Below are positions 34,283-44,114 of a stretch of 64,000 nt of DNA, one piece after another; position 1 is the first letter of the stretch, and each line of letters starts with the position of its first letter. The notes below the pieces were generated by a model. The model had not been told where the DNA came from, searched no databases, and saw nothing but the letters and a program-made list of their open reading frames with translations. This stretch comes from Flammeovirgaceae bacterium UBA7330 (GTDB lineage: Bacteria > Bacteroidota > Bacteroidia > Cytophagales > Cyclobacteriaceae): the NCBI GenBank assembly GCA_002471275.1, contig DKPQ01000002.1, positions 124,001 to 188,000 on the forward strand, written 5' to 3'. A program made the position numbers and the translations under genes.

Positions 34283-36166
34283 TCAATCCGAAGGGGCACT
34301 GGTATTTGAACGGTTGGGGGTGAGCCAGGTAAGGAGAAGATCCCTTTCATCACCTGAGAGTTCTTCTGCGATCTCCAGTTCATAGCTGATCCTTCTCGTG
34401 GTTTTAAAAGCTTTGGCCTTCAATGTTTTTTGTTTGAGCTTGCCTCGTTTATTGGCTCTTAATACTTCTATGGATACTTTCTCTCCTGGTAAAGTAGTAG
34501 AAAAATAGTGATCTAAAGTCTCATATAGGCTTTCGGAGTTCGTACTTTTTCCATTCACAGAAATGATGATGTCACCGGTTTGGAATCCAATTTTTCTTCC
34601 AAAAGCATCCATATCCGAAATATCTGTTACAATCAGCTGATCTTCGTCATTTTGCTGAAGTCCTACATTTCCAAAAGTGATCTCAGATTCCTGTCCGTCT
34701 TCTATATAATTGATTCCCACCCAGGAAAGCACCTCTTTCATTGGTAAGGGTTCGTCTCCAGCCACATGTTTATCAAGAAAAGTCCTAACCTCCGGATAGG
34801 TGAGTTTTTCAATAATATCAAACAGTTCATCATCTTCAAATGACTGGTCTTTCCCAAACATTTTGGAGAGGTCTCGCATCAGGTGTTGAAGGTCATAAGC
34901 ACCTTTTGAATATTTCAGCAGATAAAGGTCCAGACACAACCCGATCAATGCCCCTTTCGCATAGACATTCTGGTACATGGTCTCATATCTGGGCTCCAGG
35001 ATATGCTCACTCATGTAGGTGAATGATACGTCGGGATACATGCTGGATTCATAGAGTTTTTGACGAATTTCTTCTATGAAAGTGCCCACATTATACAATC
35101 CATACTTCACCTGCACATGCATAGAACTATATTCTGTTACACCTTCATATAGCCAGAGGTGCTTGGACATTTTGGGATTCATAAAATCAAAGTCCCCAAT
35201 TTCTTTTGAGTGAATATTGAGAGGAGTGACAATATGGAAAAACTCATGCGCAGCGATGTCCCTTACATATTTTCCAATGTAGTCAATGTCATTTTCGAAC
35301 AGGTAAAATAACGTGGAATATGAATGCTCTAACGCTCCAAAATAGGGTGTCTCTTTATCTTCCACCATATAGATCAGGTAGGAATATCTGTCTACAGGTA
35401 ATTTCCCACCAAGGTAAGAGGCCTGGGCTTCCATCAGGTCATAAAGTTTGTCCATTATTTGTTTCGAAGAGACCAGGTTATTAGGGGAGTAGGAGGAAAC
35501 CATGACTTTGGCATTGGCAATCTCACGCGTTACGGTATCCGGGACCGTATACATGATAGGTCCATCAGCCAGAAAATTAAAATCCTCAGCCATGAAAATA
35601 TCTACCGAATCACTCACGGAGGTTCTGTCCAGAGCTGACGCGCCATAGATTTTAGGAGAGTGCTTGATCTTGAGCTGGTAAGGTTTGTCTTTCATTCCAT
35701 TCACATAACCTACCACACCAAAAGTATTGATGAGGAAAGCGTTCCTGTACTTATCAAAGTTGGTTCCGTTTGGTTCAAAAATGAAGTCTTCGACTTGGTC
35801 CCCGTAGTTTCCGAAGCGGTCAAAGGTGTCGTGTACCCAATAGTTGATCTTCTTGAGCTTACCGCCATTTTGGATCTTCCACCGGTTGGTATCCAGTCTT
35901 TCCACACTCAGTTCAGCGCCATTAATATCGTATGCTTTTAGTCGGTTGACGAAACTCCCGAAATTGGATTCGTCGTAGGTGCCAGGCACTACCTTGGCCA
36001 TGTGGTATTCAATGAAATCATCTGTAGAAGCCGGAGGGTGGACCGAGATATTTAGCTGATCATCTTTCACTGCATCCAGATCAATGTTGATACTGTATCC
36101 CAATTCTTCATGGGCATGTATCATCAATGAGGATAAGGTGAATAATGTAGCTAAGACTCTTTTCAT
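34283..36166 (-). CDS. M61-family metallopeptidase with PDZ domain, exported
   Basis: A 627-residue peptidase when started at the ATG at 36166, which gives the signal MKRVLATLFTLSSLMIHAHE; 13 extra residues before it are rejected. The beta-rich N-terminal part is followed by the zinc site IAAHEFFHIVTPLNIH (HExxH) and the family's WLYEGVTEYSS, whose Glu is the third ligand. Near the end a PDZ domain reads IGFQTGDIIISVNGKSTN. M61 peptidases (glycyl aminopeptidase type) cut peptides in the periplasm or outside. The C-terminal tail holds no visible sorting signal. Confidence 0.92.
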   Translation of the reverse strand: MKRVLATLFTLSSLMIHAHEELGYSINIDLDAVKDDQLNISVHPPASTDDFIEYHMAKVVPGTYDESNFGSFVNRLKAYDINGAELSVERLDTNRWKIQNGGKLKKINYWVHDTFDRFGNYGDQVEDFIFEPNGTNFDKYRNAFLINTFGVVGYVNGMKDKPYQLKIKHSPKIYGASALDRTSVSDSVDIFMAEDFNFLADGPIMYTVPDTVTREIANAKVMVSSYSPNNLVSSKQIMDKLYDLMEAQASYLGGKLPVDRYSYLIYMVEDKETPYFGALEHSYSTLFYLFENDIDYIGKYVRDIAAHEFFHIVTPLNIHSKEIGDFDFMNPKMSKHLWLYEGVTEYSSMHVQVKYGLYNVGTFIEEIRQKLYESSMYPDVSFTYMSEHILEPRYETMYQNVYAKGALIGLCLDLYLLKYSKGAYDLQHLMRDLSKMFGKDQSFEDDELFDIIEKLTYPEVRTFLDKHVAGDEPLPMKEVLSWVGINYIEDGQESEITFGNVGLQQNDEDQLIVTDISDMDAFGRKIGFQTGDIIISVNGKSTNSESLYETLDHYFSTTLPGEKVSIEVLRANKRGKLKQKTLKAKAFKTTRRISYELEIAEELSGDERDLLLTWLTPNRSNTSAPSD

Positions 36167-36332
36167 AAAGTATATTTTTAGTGCAAGTAAAGAAGAAAAT
36201 TGCAATTATTTCCCATGATTTCTATCAATGGTGAATAGAAAAATCAAAAGGAATAATGACGATTTAAGTGTCCATTGATGCGGGTTATTTTTATTGAACG
36301 TAATCTAATCAAAAGCCTTGCCTAATCCTTCC

Positions 36333-36340
36333 TATATTTG
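36333..36340 (+). promoter_or_regulatory. Candidate -7 promoter element of metG
   Basis: TATATTTG matches TAnnTTTG. Transcription would start near 36347, so the ATG at 36349 would be almost leaderless and the ATG at 36358 would have an 11-base leader. A clear -33 TTG at the usual distance was not found. Confidence 0.42.
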
Positions 36341-36357
36341 CGCTTCAAATGTTAAAA

Positions 36358-38412
36358 ATGGCTAAAAAATCATTCAATCGGTACACTGTAACTTCTGCTC
36401 TACCATATGCAAACGGTCCCGTCCATATCGGACACCTTGCCGGGGTATATGTGCCGGCTGACATATATGTAAGGTATTTACGTTCGAAAGGAAAGGATGT
36501 GGCATTCATCTGTGGTTCGGATGAACATGGCGTGGCCATCACCCTCAAAGCCAGAAAAGAAGGAATTACTCCACAGCAGGTGGTAGATAAATACCATGAA
36601 CAGATCAAGAAGTCATTTAAGGATTTTGGGATCAGTTTTGATATTTACCATCGAACCAGCTCAAAGACCCATCACGAAACGGCCGCTGACTTTTTTAAGA
36701 AATTATACGATGATGGAAAGTTTGTGGAGCAGAGCTCCAAACAGTTTTTTGATCCCATAGAGAAGCAATTCCTGGCTGACCGATATATCAAAGGAACTTG
36801 CCCAACTTGTTCATTTCCTGAGGCTTACGGCGATCAGTGTGAAAATTGCGGATCCACCCTGAGCCCGGGGGAGCTGATCAACCCCAAGTCTATGCTCAGT
36901 GGGGCAGAGCCGACCATGGAAGAGACAAAACACTGGTATTTTCCACTGGACCAATATGAAGAATGGCTCAAAGAATGGATCCTTAAGGAGCATAAAGAAT
37001 GGAAGCCCAATGTGTATGGTCAATGCAAAAGCTGGATTGACAATGGCCTGAAGCCACGACCCATGACCCGGGACCTGGACTGGGGAATCTCTGTGCCCCT
37101 GAAAGATGCCAAAGGGAAGGTGTTGTATGTATGGTTTGATGCTCCTATCGGGTACATCTCTGCTACCAAAGACTGGGCAAAGGAAACAGGTAAAAACTGG
37201 GAAGATTACTGGAAAAAGGAGGATACACGATTGATCCATTTCATCGGGAAAGACAACATCGTTTTCCACTGCATCATTTTTCCTGCTTTACTCCAAGCAG
37301 AAGGCAGCTATATCCTTCCAGATAATGTGCCGGCCAATGAGTTTCTTAACCTGGAATCCAACAAGATATCAACTTCCCGCAACTGGGCGGTATGGCTACA
37401 CGAGTACCTGGAAGAGTTTCCGGATAAGCAGGATACTTTGCGCTATGTTTTGACGGCCAATGCACCGGAAACCAAAGACAATGACTTTACCTGGAAGGAC
37501 TTTCAGGCCAGAAACAACAGTGAACTCCTCGCGATATTCGGCAATTTCATTAACAGGGCTGTGGTGTTGACCCATAAGTACTTCGATGGATTGGTGCCAT
37601 CGCTGGGTGAGCTTACTCCTGAAGATCAATCTACGATTGATGCACTAAGTGCTTTCCCCGAAAAGATTGGAGGTTCATTGGATCAGTTCAAATTCCGCGA
37701 AGCTGTCAATCATCTGATGGATTTGGCCAGGCTAGGGAACAAATACCTGGCGGATACCGAGCCGTGGAAACTTATCAAGACGGATCCGGAACGGGTCAGA
37801 ACCATCATGAATATCGCCATTCAGATCTCCGGAAACCTGGCCGTATTATCAGAACCGTTTTTGCCTCATACAGCACAAAAACTCTTCAAGACCATACCTG
37901 TTAATGGTGTGAAATGGGAAGATGCCGGTTCAAGTGATTTAGTAAACAGTGGTGCTGCGCTGGGTGAGCAACAGTACCTTTTTGAGCGGATTGAGGATGA
38001 GCAGATTGAGGCACAGGTAGAAAAACTAACAGACACAAGAGCAAAGAATATGGAGACGGATAGTCAAAAGGTAACTCCTATCAAGGAGGAAATGAAATTT
38101 GATGATTTCATGAAGATGGACCTGCGGGTGGGCGAGGTTAAGGCAGCAGAAAAGGTAGAGAAGTCAGATAAACTGATCAAACTTACAGTAGATACAGGAG
38201 TGGACACCCGCATCATTGTGAGTGGCATTGCCAAACATTTCAGTGCTGAGGAGATGGTAGGTAAGAAAGTGACTGTTTTGGCTAATCTTGCTCCAAGAAA
38301 GATCATGGGGATAGAATCTCAGGGAATGTTGCTGTTTGCAGAGAATCCGGATGGTTCGTTGAAGACTGTTAATCCCGACCCGGGAGCTGAGAACGGAGCA
38401 ACGATTGCTTAA
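36358..38412 (+). CDS. metG: Methionyl-tRNA synthetase
   Basis: A 684-residue class I synthetase that loads methionine on tRNA. The catalytic HIGH motif is in PYANGPVHIGHLAG; a zinc knob with CPTC and CENCG follows near residue 145; the second active-site loop is KISTS, a variant of KMSKS that is common in this phylum. A C-terminal EMAP/Trbp111-like tRNA-binding domain reads FMKMDLRVGEVKAAEKVEKS. Its end overlaps the convergent lipoprotein gene by 4 bp. The frame also opens at an ATG at 36349; the start at 36358 is preferred because of the promoter site. Confidence 0.97.
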   Translation: MAKKSFNRYTVTSALPYANGPVHIGHLAGVYVPADIYVRYLRSKGKDVAFICGSDEHGVAITLKARKEGITPQQVVDKYHEQIKKSFKDFGISFDIYHRTSSKTHHETAADFFKKLYDDGKFVEQSSKQFFDPIEKQFLADRYIKGTCPTCSFPEAYGDQCENCGSTLSPGELINPKSMLSGAEPTMEETKHWYFPLDQYEEWLKEWILKEHKEWKPNVYGQCKSWIDNGLKPRPMTRDLDWGISVPLKDAKGKVLYVWFDAPIGYISATKDWAKETGKNWEDYWKKEDTRLIHFIGKDNIVFHCIIFPALLQAEGSYILPDNVPANEFLNLESNKISTSRNWAVWLHEYLEEFPDKQDTLRYVLTANAPETKDNDFTWKDFQARNNSELLAIFGNFINRAVVLTHKYFDGLVPSLGELTPEDQSTIDALSAFPEKIGGSLDQFKFREAVNHLMDLARLGNKYLADTEPWKLIKTDPERVRTIMNIAIQISGNLAVLSEPFLPHTAQKLFKTIPVNGVKWEDAGSSDLVNSGAALGEQQYLFERIEDEQIEAQVEKLTDTRAKNMETDSQKVTPIKEEMKFDDFMKMDLRVGEVKAAEKVEKSDKLIKLTVDTGVDTRIIVSGIAKHFSAEEMVGKKVTVLANLAPRKIMGIESQGMLLFAENPDGSLKTVNPDPGAENGATIA

Positions 38413-38930
38413 CGCTGGTTGAGCGCAGAGATAGAACTTTTCTTAAAAAGACCGGTAAATGCTGAGTGAAGTATTTGAGATTCCAGGACCTCACCCTCAT
38501 GCATGTAGTACCCTCTGAGTTCAACATTGGCTTCAAGCAAGTAGCGGTCATTTCCCTTTTTATCACCTTTGAGGTAACCATCAACGATTTGAAGTTTGTC
38601 AAAGGTTGAGCAGTTGCAATATTGTTTAAAAACGAAGTCGATTTCTTGTAATTCAGGGCCTTCCAGGTAAAAATCCTCATCTGCGTTTACAGCAAAATAA
38701 ACCTCTTCCGCATACTCATCATTAGCAATGTTTGCTTTATTGGCTGCTAAGTAATAGTGTCGGAATACTAATTTCTCACCCAATTGCGCATACGGAAATT
38801 CTTCCACGAGATTGGCGTTTTCATAAAATTCAAACGACTCTTCGGCTGGATTTATCCGCTCACTGTCACAGCTTGTGAGTAAAATGCTAATTGCGCCAAC
38901 AAATAAGAGAGAATAAAATGCTGTCTTCAT
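38409..38930 (-). CDS. Lipoprotein of unknown function
   Basis: A 173-residue protein when started at the ATG at 38930. The signal MKTAFYSLLFVGAISILLTS ends in the lipobox LTSC at Cys21. The mature part reads AQLGEKLVFRHYYLAANKAN and FVFKQYCNCSTFDKLQIVDG; it looks like a small beta-sandwich with two cysteines. No family is recognised. It is convergent with metG and overlaps its stop by 4 bp. Confidence 0.7.
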   Translation of the reverse strand: MKTAFYSLLFVGAISILLTSCDSERINPAEESFEFYENANLVEEFPYAQLGEKLVFRHYYLAANKANIANDEYAEEVYFAVNADEDFYLEGPELQEIDFVFKQYCNCSTFDKLQIVDGYLKGDKKGNDRYLLEANVELRGYYMHEGEVLESQILHSAFTGLFKKSSISALNQR

Positions 38931-39120
38931 CACCATGTATCTAATCCAACTTTCACTAAGCAAAAATGTTTCCAAAAAACAGTTGAGTATCCCAAATGTA
39001 CTAAATCATTTTCTTATAAACCATGCGACCATGATTACTTTATGGTTTGAAATAAGCAAATGATTTATAAATGAATACGATTAATTTTCATGATATTAGA
39101 CACAACCTAACCCATTTTAG

Positions 39121-41415
39121 ATGCGATTCACCCCAGTAAAATACCTACATGTCAAACTCCCCAATAAGTTAATTGGTTCCTGCATTATCCTGATGATATT
39201 TATTAGTTGTCAGCAAACTGCGGATGATAAGAGCGCAATATGGGAAGTAGCAGGTGCTACCAGGGCCAACACAAAATATTCTTCTGCCGTACAGATCAAC
39301 CGGGAGAATGTTCATCAATTGACGTTAGCCTGGGAGTATAAAGCCGGCGAGCAAGGCTATTCTATCCAGTGCAATCCCATTGTCATAGATACGGTGTTAT
39401 ATGGTACCTCGCCAAGAGTACAGGCTTTTGCTATTGACGCCCGGACAGGGGAGGAGATCTGGTGGTTTGATCCAAACAAATACGAAGAGGGAAATGACAG
39501 GCTCTCGCGGTCTACGGGCGCAAATCGGGGCGTGACCTATTGGTCGGATGGTGAAAAGCATACAATATTTTTTGGCAGAGGTCCATTTATGTATGCCCTG
39601 GATGCGAAAACTGGTCAGCCGAGACTTGATTTTGGCGAGAAGGGAAGGATAGACCTGCTGCAGAATCTGGATCGTGATATTGATCGTGCGTTTGTGAATG
39701 CATCTTCTCCAGCCATTACTTACAAGGACTTATTGATTGTAGGGGCTCAGCTGGGAGAAGGAACGGGGGTGATTGCCCCTGGTCATGTAAGAGCCTTTGA
39801 TGTACATACAGGTGAAAGAAAGTGGATCTTTCATACCATTCCTCATCCCGGGGAGTATGGTTATGAAACATGGCCTGAAGATGCCTGGCAAACATTTGGT
39901 GGCTCCAATCCATGGGGTGGATTCTCGATGGATGAAGAGCGTGGGATCCTGTATTTTGGTACGGGTTCAGCATCCAATGACCATTTTGGCATAGAACGCA
40001 CTGGCGACAACCTGTTTAGTAATTGCGTGATGGCACTCAATGCGGAGACCGGAGAAAGAATTTGGCACTATCAGGTTGTTCATCATGACCTGTGGGATTA
40101 TGATGTACCTACTCCACCCAGCCTGATCACGGTAAACCATGATGGTCAAATGATTGATGCTGTGGCGCAGGTGACCAAGGTAGGGATGGTCTTTGTTTTT
40201 GACCGGGTGACCGGAGAACCACTTTTTCCCATTGAGGAAAAGCCGGTAAAACAGTCAGTAGTCCCGGGTGAGGTATCTTCCCCGACCCAGCCTTTTCCCA
40301 TGCTGCCACCTCCTTATGCCAGGCATGGCTTTAAGGAAACGGACATTACTGGCCGCACAGAAGAAGCACATGCATTTGTAAGGGAACATGTATGGGAAAA
40401 ATATGGTGCCTCCGATATCTATGATCCGCCTTCATTTGTGGGAGGTGTAGTCTTCCCACAGTTTAATGGAGGGACTGACTGGGGTGGAGCAGCGGTAGAT
40501 GTGGAATCCGGAGTACTTTATGTGAATGCCAGTGATGAGCCCGAACTGATCCAGGTATTGGAAAACGATGATCCCAGGGGATATCCATTCAAGGTGACCG
40601 GACATCAGCCGGTGAAGGACAATGAAGGCTATCCAATCAGTACACCTCCCTGGGGCACGCTCAATGCCATCGATTTGAATGTGGGTGAGATACTTTGGAA
40701 GGTGCCGTTAGGTCATCATCCCGGATTGGAGCATGAGCCGCCAACGGGGTCATTCAACATGGGCGGACCCATCGTGACAGCAGGTGGCCTGGTATTTATC
40801 GGTGCAGCGATGGATGAGATGTTCAGGGCTTATGACAAAGAAACCGGCGCATTGTTGTGGGAAACCAAGCTGCCGGCTGGTGGATATGCAACACCTTCTA
40901 CCTACATGGTTGATGGCAAACAATATGTGGTCATTGCTGCGGGAGGAGGCGGGAAGCCCGGTACCAGGCCTGGAAATTCTTTTTTGGCTTATGCCCTGCC
41001 GGATAAAACCTCGGAAGGAGCTAGTCGAAGTGAGGTTTCCAGGGAGACGTTATCGGAAGCTGCCCGGCTATATATGACACGATGTGCTCCCTGTCACCAG
41101 TTCAATGGGCAGGGGACGGGAGATATATTCCCTCCATTGAGCGGAACGGACTGGGTGACTGGTGACAAGTCCAGGTTGATCAGGATTGTATTAGGTGGCC
41201 TGGGAGGTGAAATAGTGGTAAACGGTAAGAAGTTCGATGGTGAGATGCCTCCATGGAAGGAGTTTCTTAGTGACGATCAGGTGGCAACTATTTTAACATA
41301 TATCCGGACGTCCTGGGGTAACAACGCATCCGCGGTAACACCTGATGAGGTAAAAACAGTAAGAATGAAAACGCAGGACAGGCAACAGCTATGGACGGCT
41401 GGGGAATTGAAATAG
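39121..41415 (+). CDS. PQQ-dependent dehydrogenase (quinoprotein) with C-terminal cytochrome c, lipoprotein
   Basis: A 764-residue quinoprotein with a lipobox FISC (Cys30). The eight-bladed propeller shows repeats of the form A.D..TG...W (AIDARTGEEIWWFDP, AFDVHTGERKWIF, ALNAETGERIWHYQ, AYDKETGALLWETK). The layout resembles the membrane-bound glucose dehydrogenase group. After the propeller (about residue 645 on) a cytochrome c domain has the heme motif CAPCH and EMPPW with an axial Met. The substrate (sugar or alcohol) is unknown. It is one of two PQQ enzymes in the window, with the heme domain at the opposite end from the one at 21595. Confidence 0.92.
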   Translation: MRFTPVKYLHVKLPNKLIGSCIILMIFISCQQTADDKSAIWEVAGATRANTKYSSAVQINRENVHQLTLAWEYKAGEQGYSIQCNPIVIDTVLYGTSPRVQAFAIDARTGEEIWWFDPNKYEEGNDRLSRSTGANRGVTYWSDGEKHTIFFGRGPFMYALDAKTGQPRLDFGEKGRIDLLQNLDRDIDRAFVNASSPAITYKDLLIVGAQLGEGTGVIAPGHVRAFDVHTGERKWIFHTIPHPGEYGYETWPEDAWQTFGGSNPWGGFSMDEERGILYFGTGSASNDHFGIERTGDNLFSNCVMALNAETGERIWHYQVVHHDLWDYDVPTPPSLITVNHDGQMIDAVAQVTKVGMVFVFDRVTGEPLFPIEEKPVKQSVVPGEVSSPTQPFPMLPPPYARHGFKETDITGRTEEAHAFVREHVWEKYGASDIYDPPSFVGGVVFPQFNGGTDWGGAAVDVESGVLYVNASDEPELIQVLENDDPRGYPFKVTGHQPVKDNEGYPISTPPWGTLNAIDLNVGEILWKVPLGHHPGLEHEPPTGSFNMGGPIVTAGGLVFIGAAMDEMFRAYDKETGALLWETKLPAGGYATPSTYMVDGKQYVVIAAGGGGKPGTRPGNSFLAYALPDKTSEGASRSEVSRETLSEAARLYMTRCAPCHQFNGQGTGDIFPPLSGTDWVTGDKSRLIRIVLGGLGGEIVVNGKKFDGEMPPWKEFLSDDQVATILTYIRTSWGNNASAVTPDEVKTVRMKTQDRQQLWTAGELK

Positions 41416-41417
41416 AA

Positions 41418-41714
41418 TTATCGATCCAATCGCTTTTCCTCAAAGGTCACATCACCTGATTTGCGGTAGTGCATCTTGATATAAACCAGTACTTCTTCAG
41501 CACCCGCCTCCATCACAGCCTGTTGCGCTTTTAGGGCGATCTCATTCAATTGATCAAAAGGTCCTTCCATCACCGTTTCCATGGGAGTGATCATGTGTTT
41601 TACCCCGGAGGATTGTATCACCTCAATGGCTTTGTCTACCAGGTGATAAGTATTCGCACCTTCTTTTCTGGGTACGATCTGTAAGGCCAGACAGATGGAT
41701 TGATTTCCAAGCAT
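41418..41714 (-). CDS. MTH1187-family (UPF0045) thiamine-binding-like protein
   Basis: A 98-residue ferredoxin-like-fold protein. LALQIVPRKEGANTYHLVDK, then AIEVIQSSGVKHMITPMETV and MEGPFDQLNEIALKAQQAVM match the MTH1187/YkoF-like group, some members of which bind thiamine. It lies 6 bp after the pth gene and may share its transcript. The function in the cell is not established. Confidence 0.88.
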   Translation of the reverse strand: MLGNQSICLALQIVPRKEGANTYHLVDKAIEVIQSSGVKHMITPMETVMEGPFDQLNEIALKAQQAVMEAGAEEVLVYIKMHYRKSGDVTFEEKRLDR

Positions 41715-41720
41715 TTTTTA

Positions 41721-42278
41721 TCAGTTAAATTGGTTCATTGTTCGTTCGATTCCAATCGTGCAGAAAGCATAGATCATATCAATGCAGCGATCTATTTCAA
41801 TGGTGAGCGTCTCAAACTCTTTGTTAGAGAATGGGCTGAGTACATAGTCTACCTGTCTTCCTTTGGGGTAGTCGTCACCAATACCAAACTTGAGACGAGG
41901 ATAGTCCTGTCCACCAATCATATCCTCGATGTTTTTCAACCCATTATGGCCTGCGCTACTGCCCCTGGGTTTTAATCTGAGTTTTCCAAAAGGGAGTGCA
42001 ATATCGTCAGTTATTACCAGCAGGTTCTGTTTTGGAATTTTCAGTTCTTTCATCCAATAGTTCACTGCTTTTCCACTCAGGTTCATGTAGGTAGTTGGCT
42101 TGATGAGTGTAAGGCTTCTGCCTTTGTATTTCACCTCACTTACAAATGCATGTCTTCCCTGTGTAAAGCTTGTCTTTTGGAGGTCGGCAAGCCTGTCGAG
42201 TACAAGGAAGCCAATGTTGTGTCTGGTTACCTCGTATTCAGGTCCAATATTTCCAAGTCCTGCAATCAGGTATTTCAT
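41721..42278 (-). CDS. pth: Peptidyl-tRNA hydrolase
   Basis: A 185-residue enzyme that frees tRNA from peptidyl-tRNA dropped by ribosomes. It shows GLGNIGPEYEVTRHNIGFLV with the conserved Asn and the catalytic His of TRHN, TYMNLSGKAV, and the Asp in VITDDIALPFG. KPRGSSAGHNGLKNI is the usual substrate-binding loop. The gene follows the rplY terminator on the minus strand; pairing of pth with rplY (ctc) and prs is common in bacteria. Confidence 0.97.
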   Translation of the reverse strand: MKYLIAGLGNIGPEYEVTRHNIGFLVLDRLADLQKTSFTQGRHAFVSEVKYKGRSLTLIKPTTYMNLSGKAVNYWMKELKIPKQNLLVITDDIALPFGKLRLKPRGSSAGHNGLKNIEDMIGGQDYPRLKFGIGDDYPKGRQVDYVLSPFSNKEFETLTIEIDRCIDMIYAFCTIGIERTMNQFN

Positions 42279-42333
42279 GAGTTAATAATCGTCTTAGCGG
42301 TCAGAGATCGCTCAGTGACATTTAATATTAAGC

Positions 42334-42366
42334 AAAAAAAATCCCGCCAAAGTTGGGCAGGATTTT
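42334..42366 (-). terminator. Rho-independent terminator behind rplY
   Basis: On the minus strand AAAATCC pairs with GGATTTT around an inner GCCC/GGGC-type stem and the loop AACTTT. It is followed by a run of eight T (plus-strand A run at 42334-42341). It lies 23 bp past the stop of rplY and before pth. Confidence 0.8.
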
Positions 42367-42388
42367 GAAAATATTTGATGTTAAGATT

Positions 42389-43030
42389 TTATGATTCAGC
42401 TTCAGTTGCTTCTGCGCCTTCAGCTGCTTCTACTCCTTCTGCCTCTTCACCTTCTTCCTCAGCTCCCTCTACACCTTTAAGCGCTCTAGGTACTTCCACG
42501 GTTGCAACAGTGATGATTGGACTGTTCAGGATTTCAAAATTATCCGGAGTAATGGCCGATACTTTTACAGACTTACCAAGTCCCAGTTTGGAAACATCCA
42601 CATCGATGTGTTCGGGCATGTTGTCAGGCAATGCCTTTACGCTCAGTTTTCTAAGCTTATGCACAAACTTACCACCTTGCTGAACACCTGGCGCCTGACC
42701 TCTACCAACCAAATGGATAGGAATATCCATTTTGATGATCTTGCTAGGAAACAATTGTAGGAAATCAGCATGTAAAATAGCTTCACTTACTGGATGGAAT
42801 TGAGCTTCCTGGATGATAGCCCTTGTCTTTTCACCTTCTATATTAAGCTCCACAAAGTGTGCTTCAGCGGTGTAAATAACTTCCCGGAAAAGGATATTTG
42901 GTGCATAAAAATGCACTTGCTCTTTTCCGCCATAAAGTACGCAGGGGACATAGCCTTCAGCTCTCAGTCGCTTGGATTCGGCTTTGCCAAGATTTGCTCT
43001 TTTATACCCTATAATCTCAACAGTTTTCAT
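42389..43030 (-). CDS. rplY: Ribosomal protein L25/general stress protein Ctc
   Basis: A 213-residue protein of the long L25 (TL5/CTC) form that binds 5S rRNA. The N-terminal L25 domain reads KRLRAEGYVPCVLYGGKEQV; the C-terminal domain reads IDVDVSKLGLGKSVKVSAIT. The tail is a low-complexity run of Glu, Ala and Gly, as often seen in Bacteroidota. It lies 9 bp after prs and is likely co-transcribed with it. Confidence 0.95.
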   Translation of the reverse strand: MKTVEIIGYKRANLGKAESKRLRAEGYVPCVLYGGKEQVHFYAPNILFREVIYTAEAHFVELNIEGEKTRAIIQEAQFHPVSEAILHADFLQLFPSKIIKMDIPIHLVGRGQAPGVQQGGKFVHKLRKLSVKALPDNMPEHIDVDVSKLGLGKSVKVSAITPDNFEILNSPIITVATVEVPRALKGVEGAEEEGEEAEGVEAAEGAEATEAES

Positions 43031-43039
43031 AAGAAATGA

Positions 43040-43975
43040 TTAATTGTAATTGATAAATAATGAACTAATAGATTCATTGTCGTGTATCTTCCTGATTGCT
43101 TTGGCAAAAAGGTCCGCTACCGTCAATACTTTAATTTTGTTACTTTTTTCCTTCAGAGGAATGGTGTCTGTCACGACCAGTTCGGTCAGTGCAGATCCTT
43201 CGATATTTTCTACAGCTTTGCCGGATAACACAGGGTGCGTACACACTGCGCGCACTGAGGAAGCCCCTTTCTCCATGATGATGTTAGCTGCTTTGGAGAT
43301 AGTACCTGCAGTATCTACCAGGTCGTCTACAAGAATGACATCCTTGCCTTCCACGTCTCCAATTACCTGCATGGTAGCAATTTCGTTGGCACGTTTGCGG
43401 TGTTTGTCACACACTACCATGTCTGCTTCAAAGAACTTGGCGAAACTCCTTGTTCTGGCTGTTCCTCCCACGTCAGGGGAAGCAAAAATTAGATTTTCCA
43501 GCTTTAGACTCCTGATGTAAGGCACAAAGAAGGCCGTTCCATCCAGGTTGTCAACAGGGATGTCAAAGAAACCCTGGATCTGACCGGCATGAAGGTCACA
43601 GGTCAATAATCGGCTTGCCCCGGCTGCTGAAAGAATGTTTGCCATGAGCTTGGCAGCTATGGAAACCCTTGGTCGGTCTTTTCTGTCCTGTCTGGCATAT
43701 CCAAAATAAGGCACTACTACTGTGATGTGCTTGGCACTGGCCCTTTTGGCCGCATCAATCATGAGCAAAAGCTCCATGATGTTTTCGGTAGGAGGGTTCG
43801 TAGACTGGATCAGGTAAACATGTTCGCCACGGACGGATTCATTGAAGCTGAAATTTAATTCGCCGTCACTGAATTTTTGGGAAGTGCATTTTCCCAATGG
43901 CTTACCATAAAATTGTGCTATTTTCTCGGAAAGTTCTAAAGTACCTTTTCCGCTAAATATTTTAACCAATGACAT
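43040..43975 (-). CDS. prs: Ribose-phosphate pyrophosphokinase
   Basis: A 311-residue enzyme that makes PRPP from ribose 5-phosphate and ATP, the common precursor of purines, pyrimidines, His and Trp. It starts at the ATG at 43975 (MSLVKIFSGKG); the frame is open to 44026 but the extra part is not conserved. Motifs: FSDGELNFSFNESVRG, YARQDRKDRPRVSIAAKL, DLHAGQIQGFFDIPVDNL and the PRPP loop DVILVDDLVDTAGTISKAA. It sits between the tRNA-Gln gene and rplY. Confidence 0.96.
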   Translation of the reverse strand: MSLVKIFSGKGTLELSEKIAQFYGKPLGKCTSQKFSDGELNFSFNESVRGEHVYLIQSTNPPTENIMELLLMIDAAKRASAKHITVVVPYFGYARQDRKDRPRVSIAAKLMANILSAAGASRLLTCDLHAGQIQGFFDIPVDNLDGTAFFVPYIRSLKLENLIFASPDVGGTARTRSFAKFFEADMVVCDKHRKRANEIATMQVIGDVEGKDVILVDDLVDTAGTISKAANIIMEKGASSVRAVCTHPVLSGKAVENIEGSALTELVVTDTIPLKEKSNKIKVLTVADLFAKAIRKIHDNESISSLFINYN

Positions 43976-44041
43976 GCTAGAGTGCTTCAAAATAAATAAT
44001 CCGCCAGGATTGCCAATTAGCAACATCAGCGGATTTTAATG

Positions 44042-44114
44042 TTGGCCTACTAGGGCTCGAACCTAGACTCTTCTGGACCAAAACCAGACGTGTTGCCAGT
44101 TACACCATAGGCCA
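44042..44114 (-). tRNA. tRNA-Gln (anticodon TTG)
   Basis: On the minus strand a 73-base cloverleaf starts TGGCCTA and ends TAGGCCA plus discriminator A. The D arm is GGTGTAACTGGC, the anticodon arm TCTGG-TTTTGGT-CCAGA with anticodon TTG, and the T arm CTAGGTTCGAGCCCTAG. CCA is not encoded. It lies between purL and prs on the same strand. Confidence 0.95.

Noticed and set aside
36358..38412. KISTS instead of KMSKS in MetRS as an unusual active site
   Set aside because: This variant is common for the enzyme in Bacteroidota, so it is not a finding.
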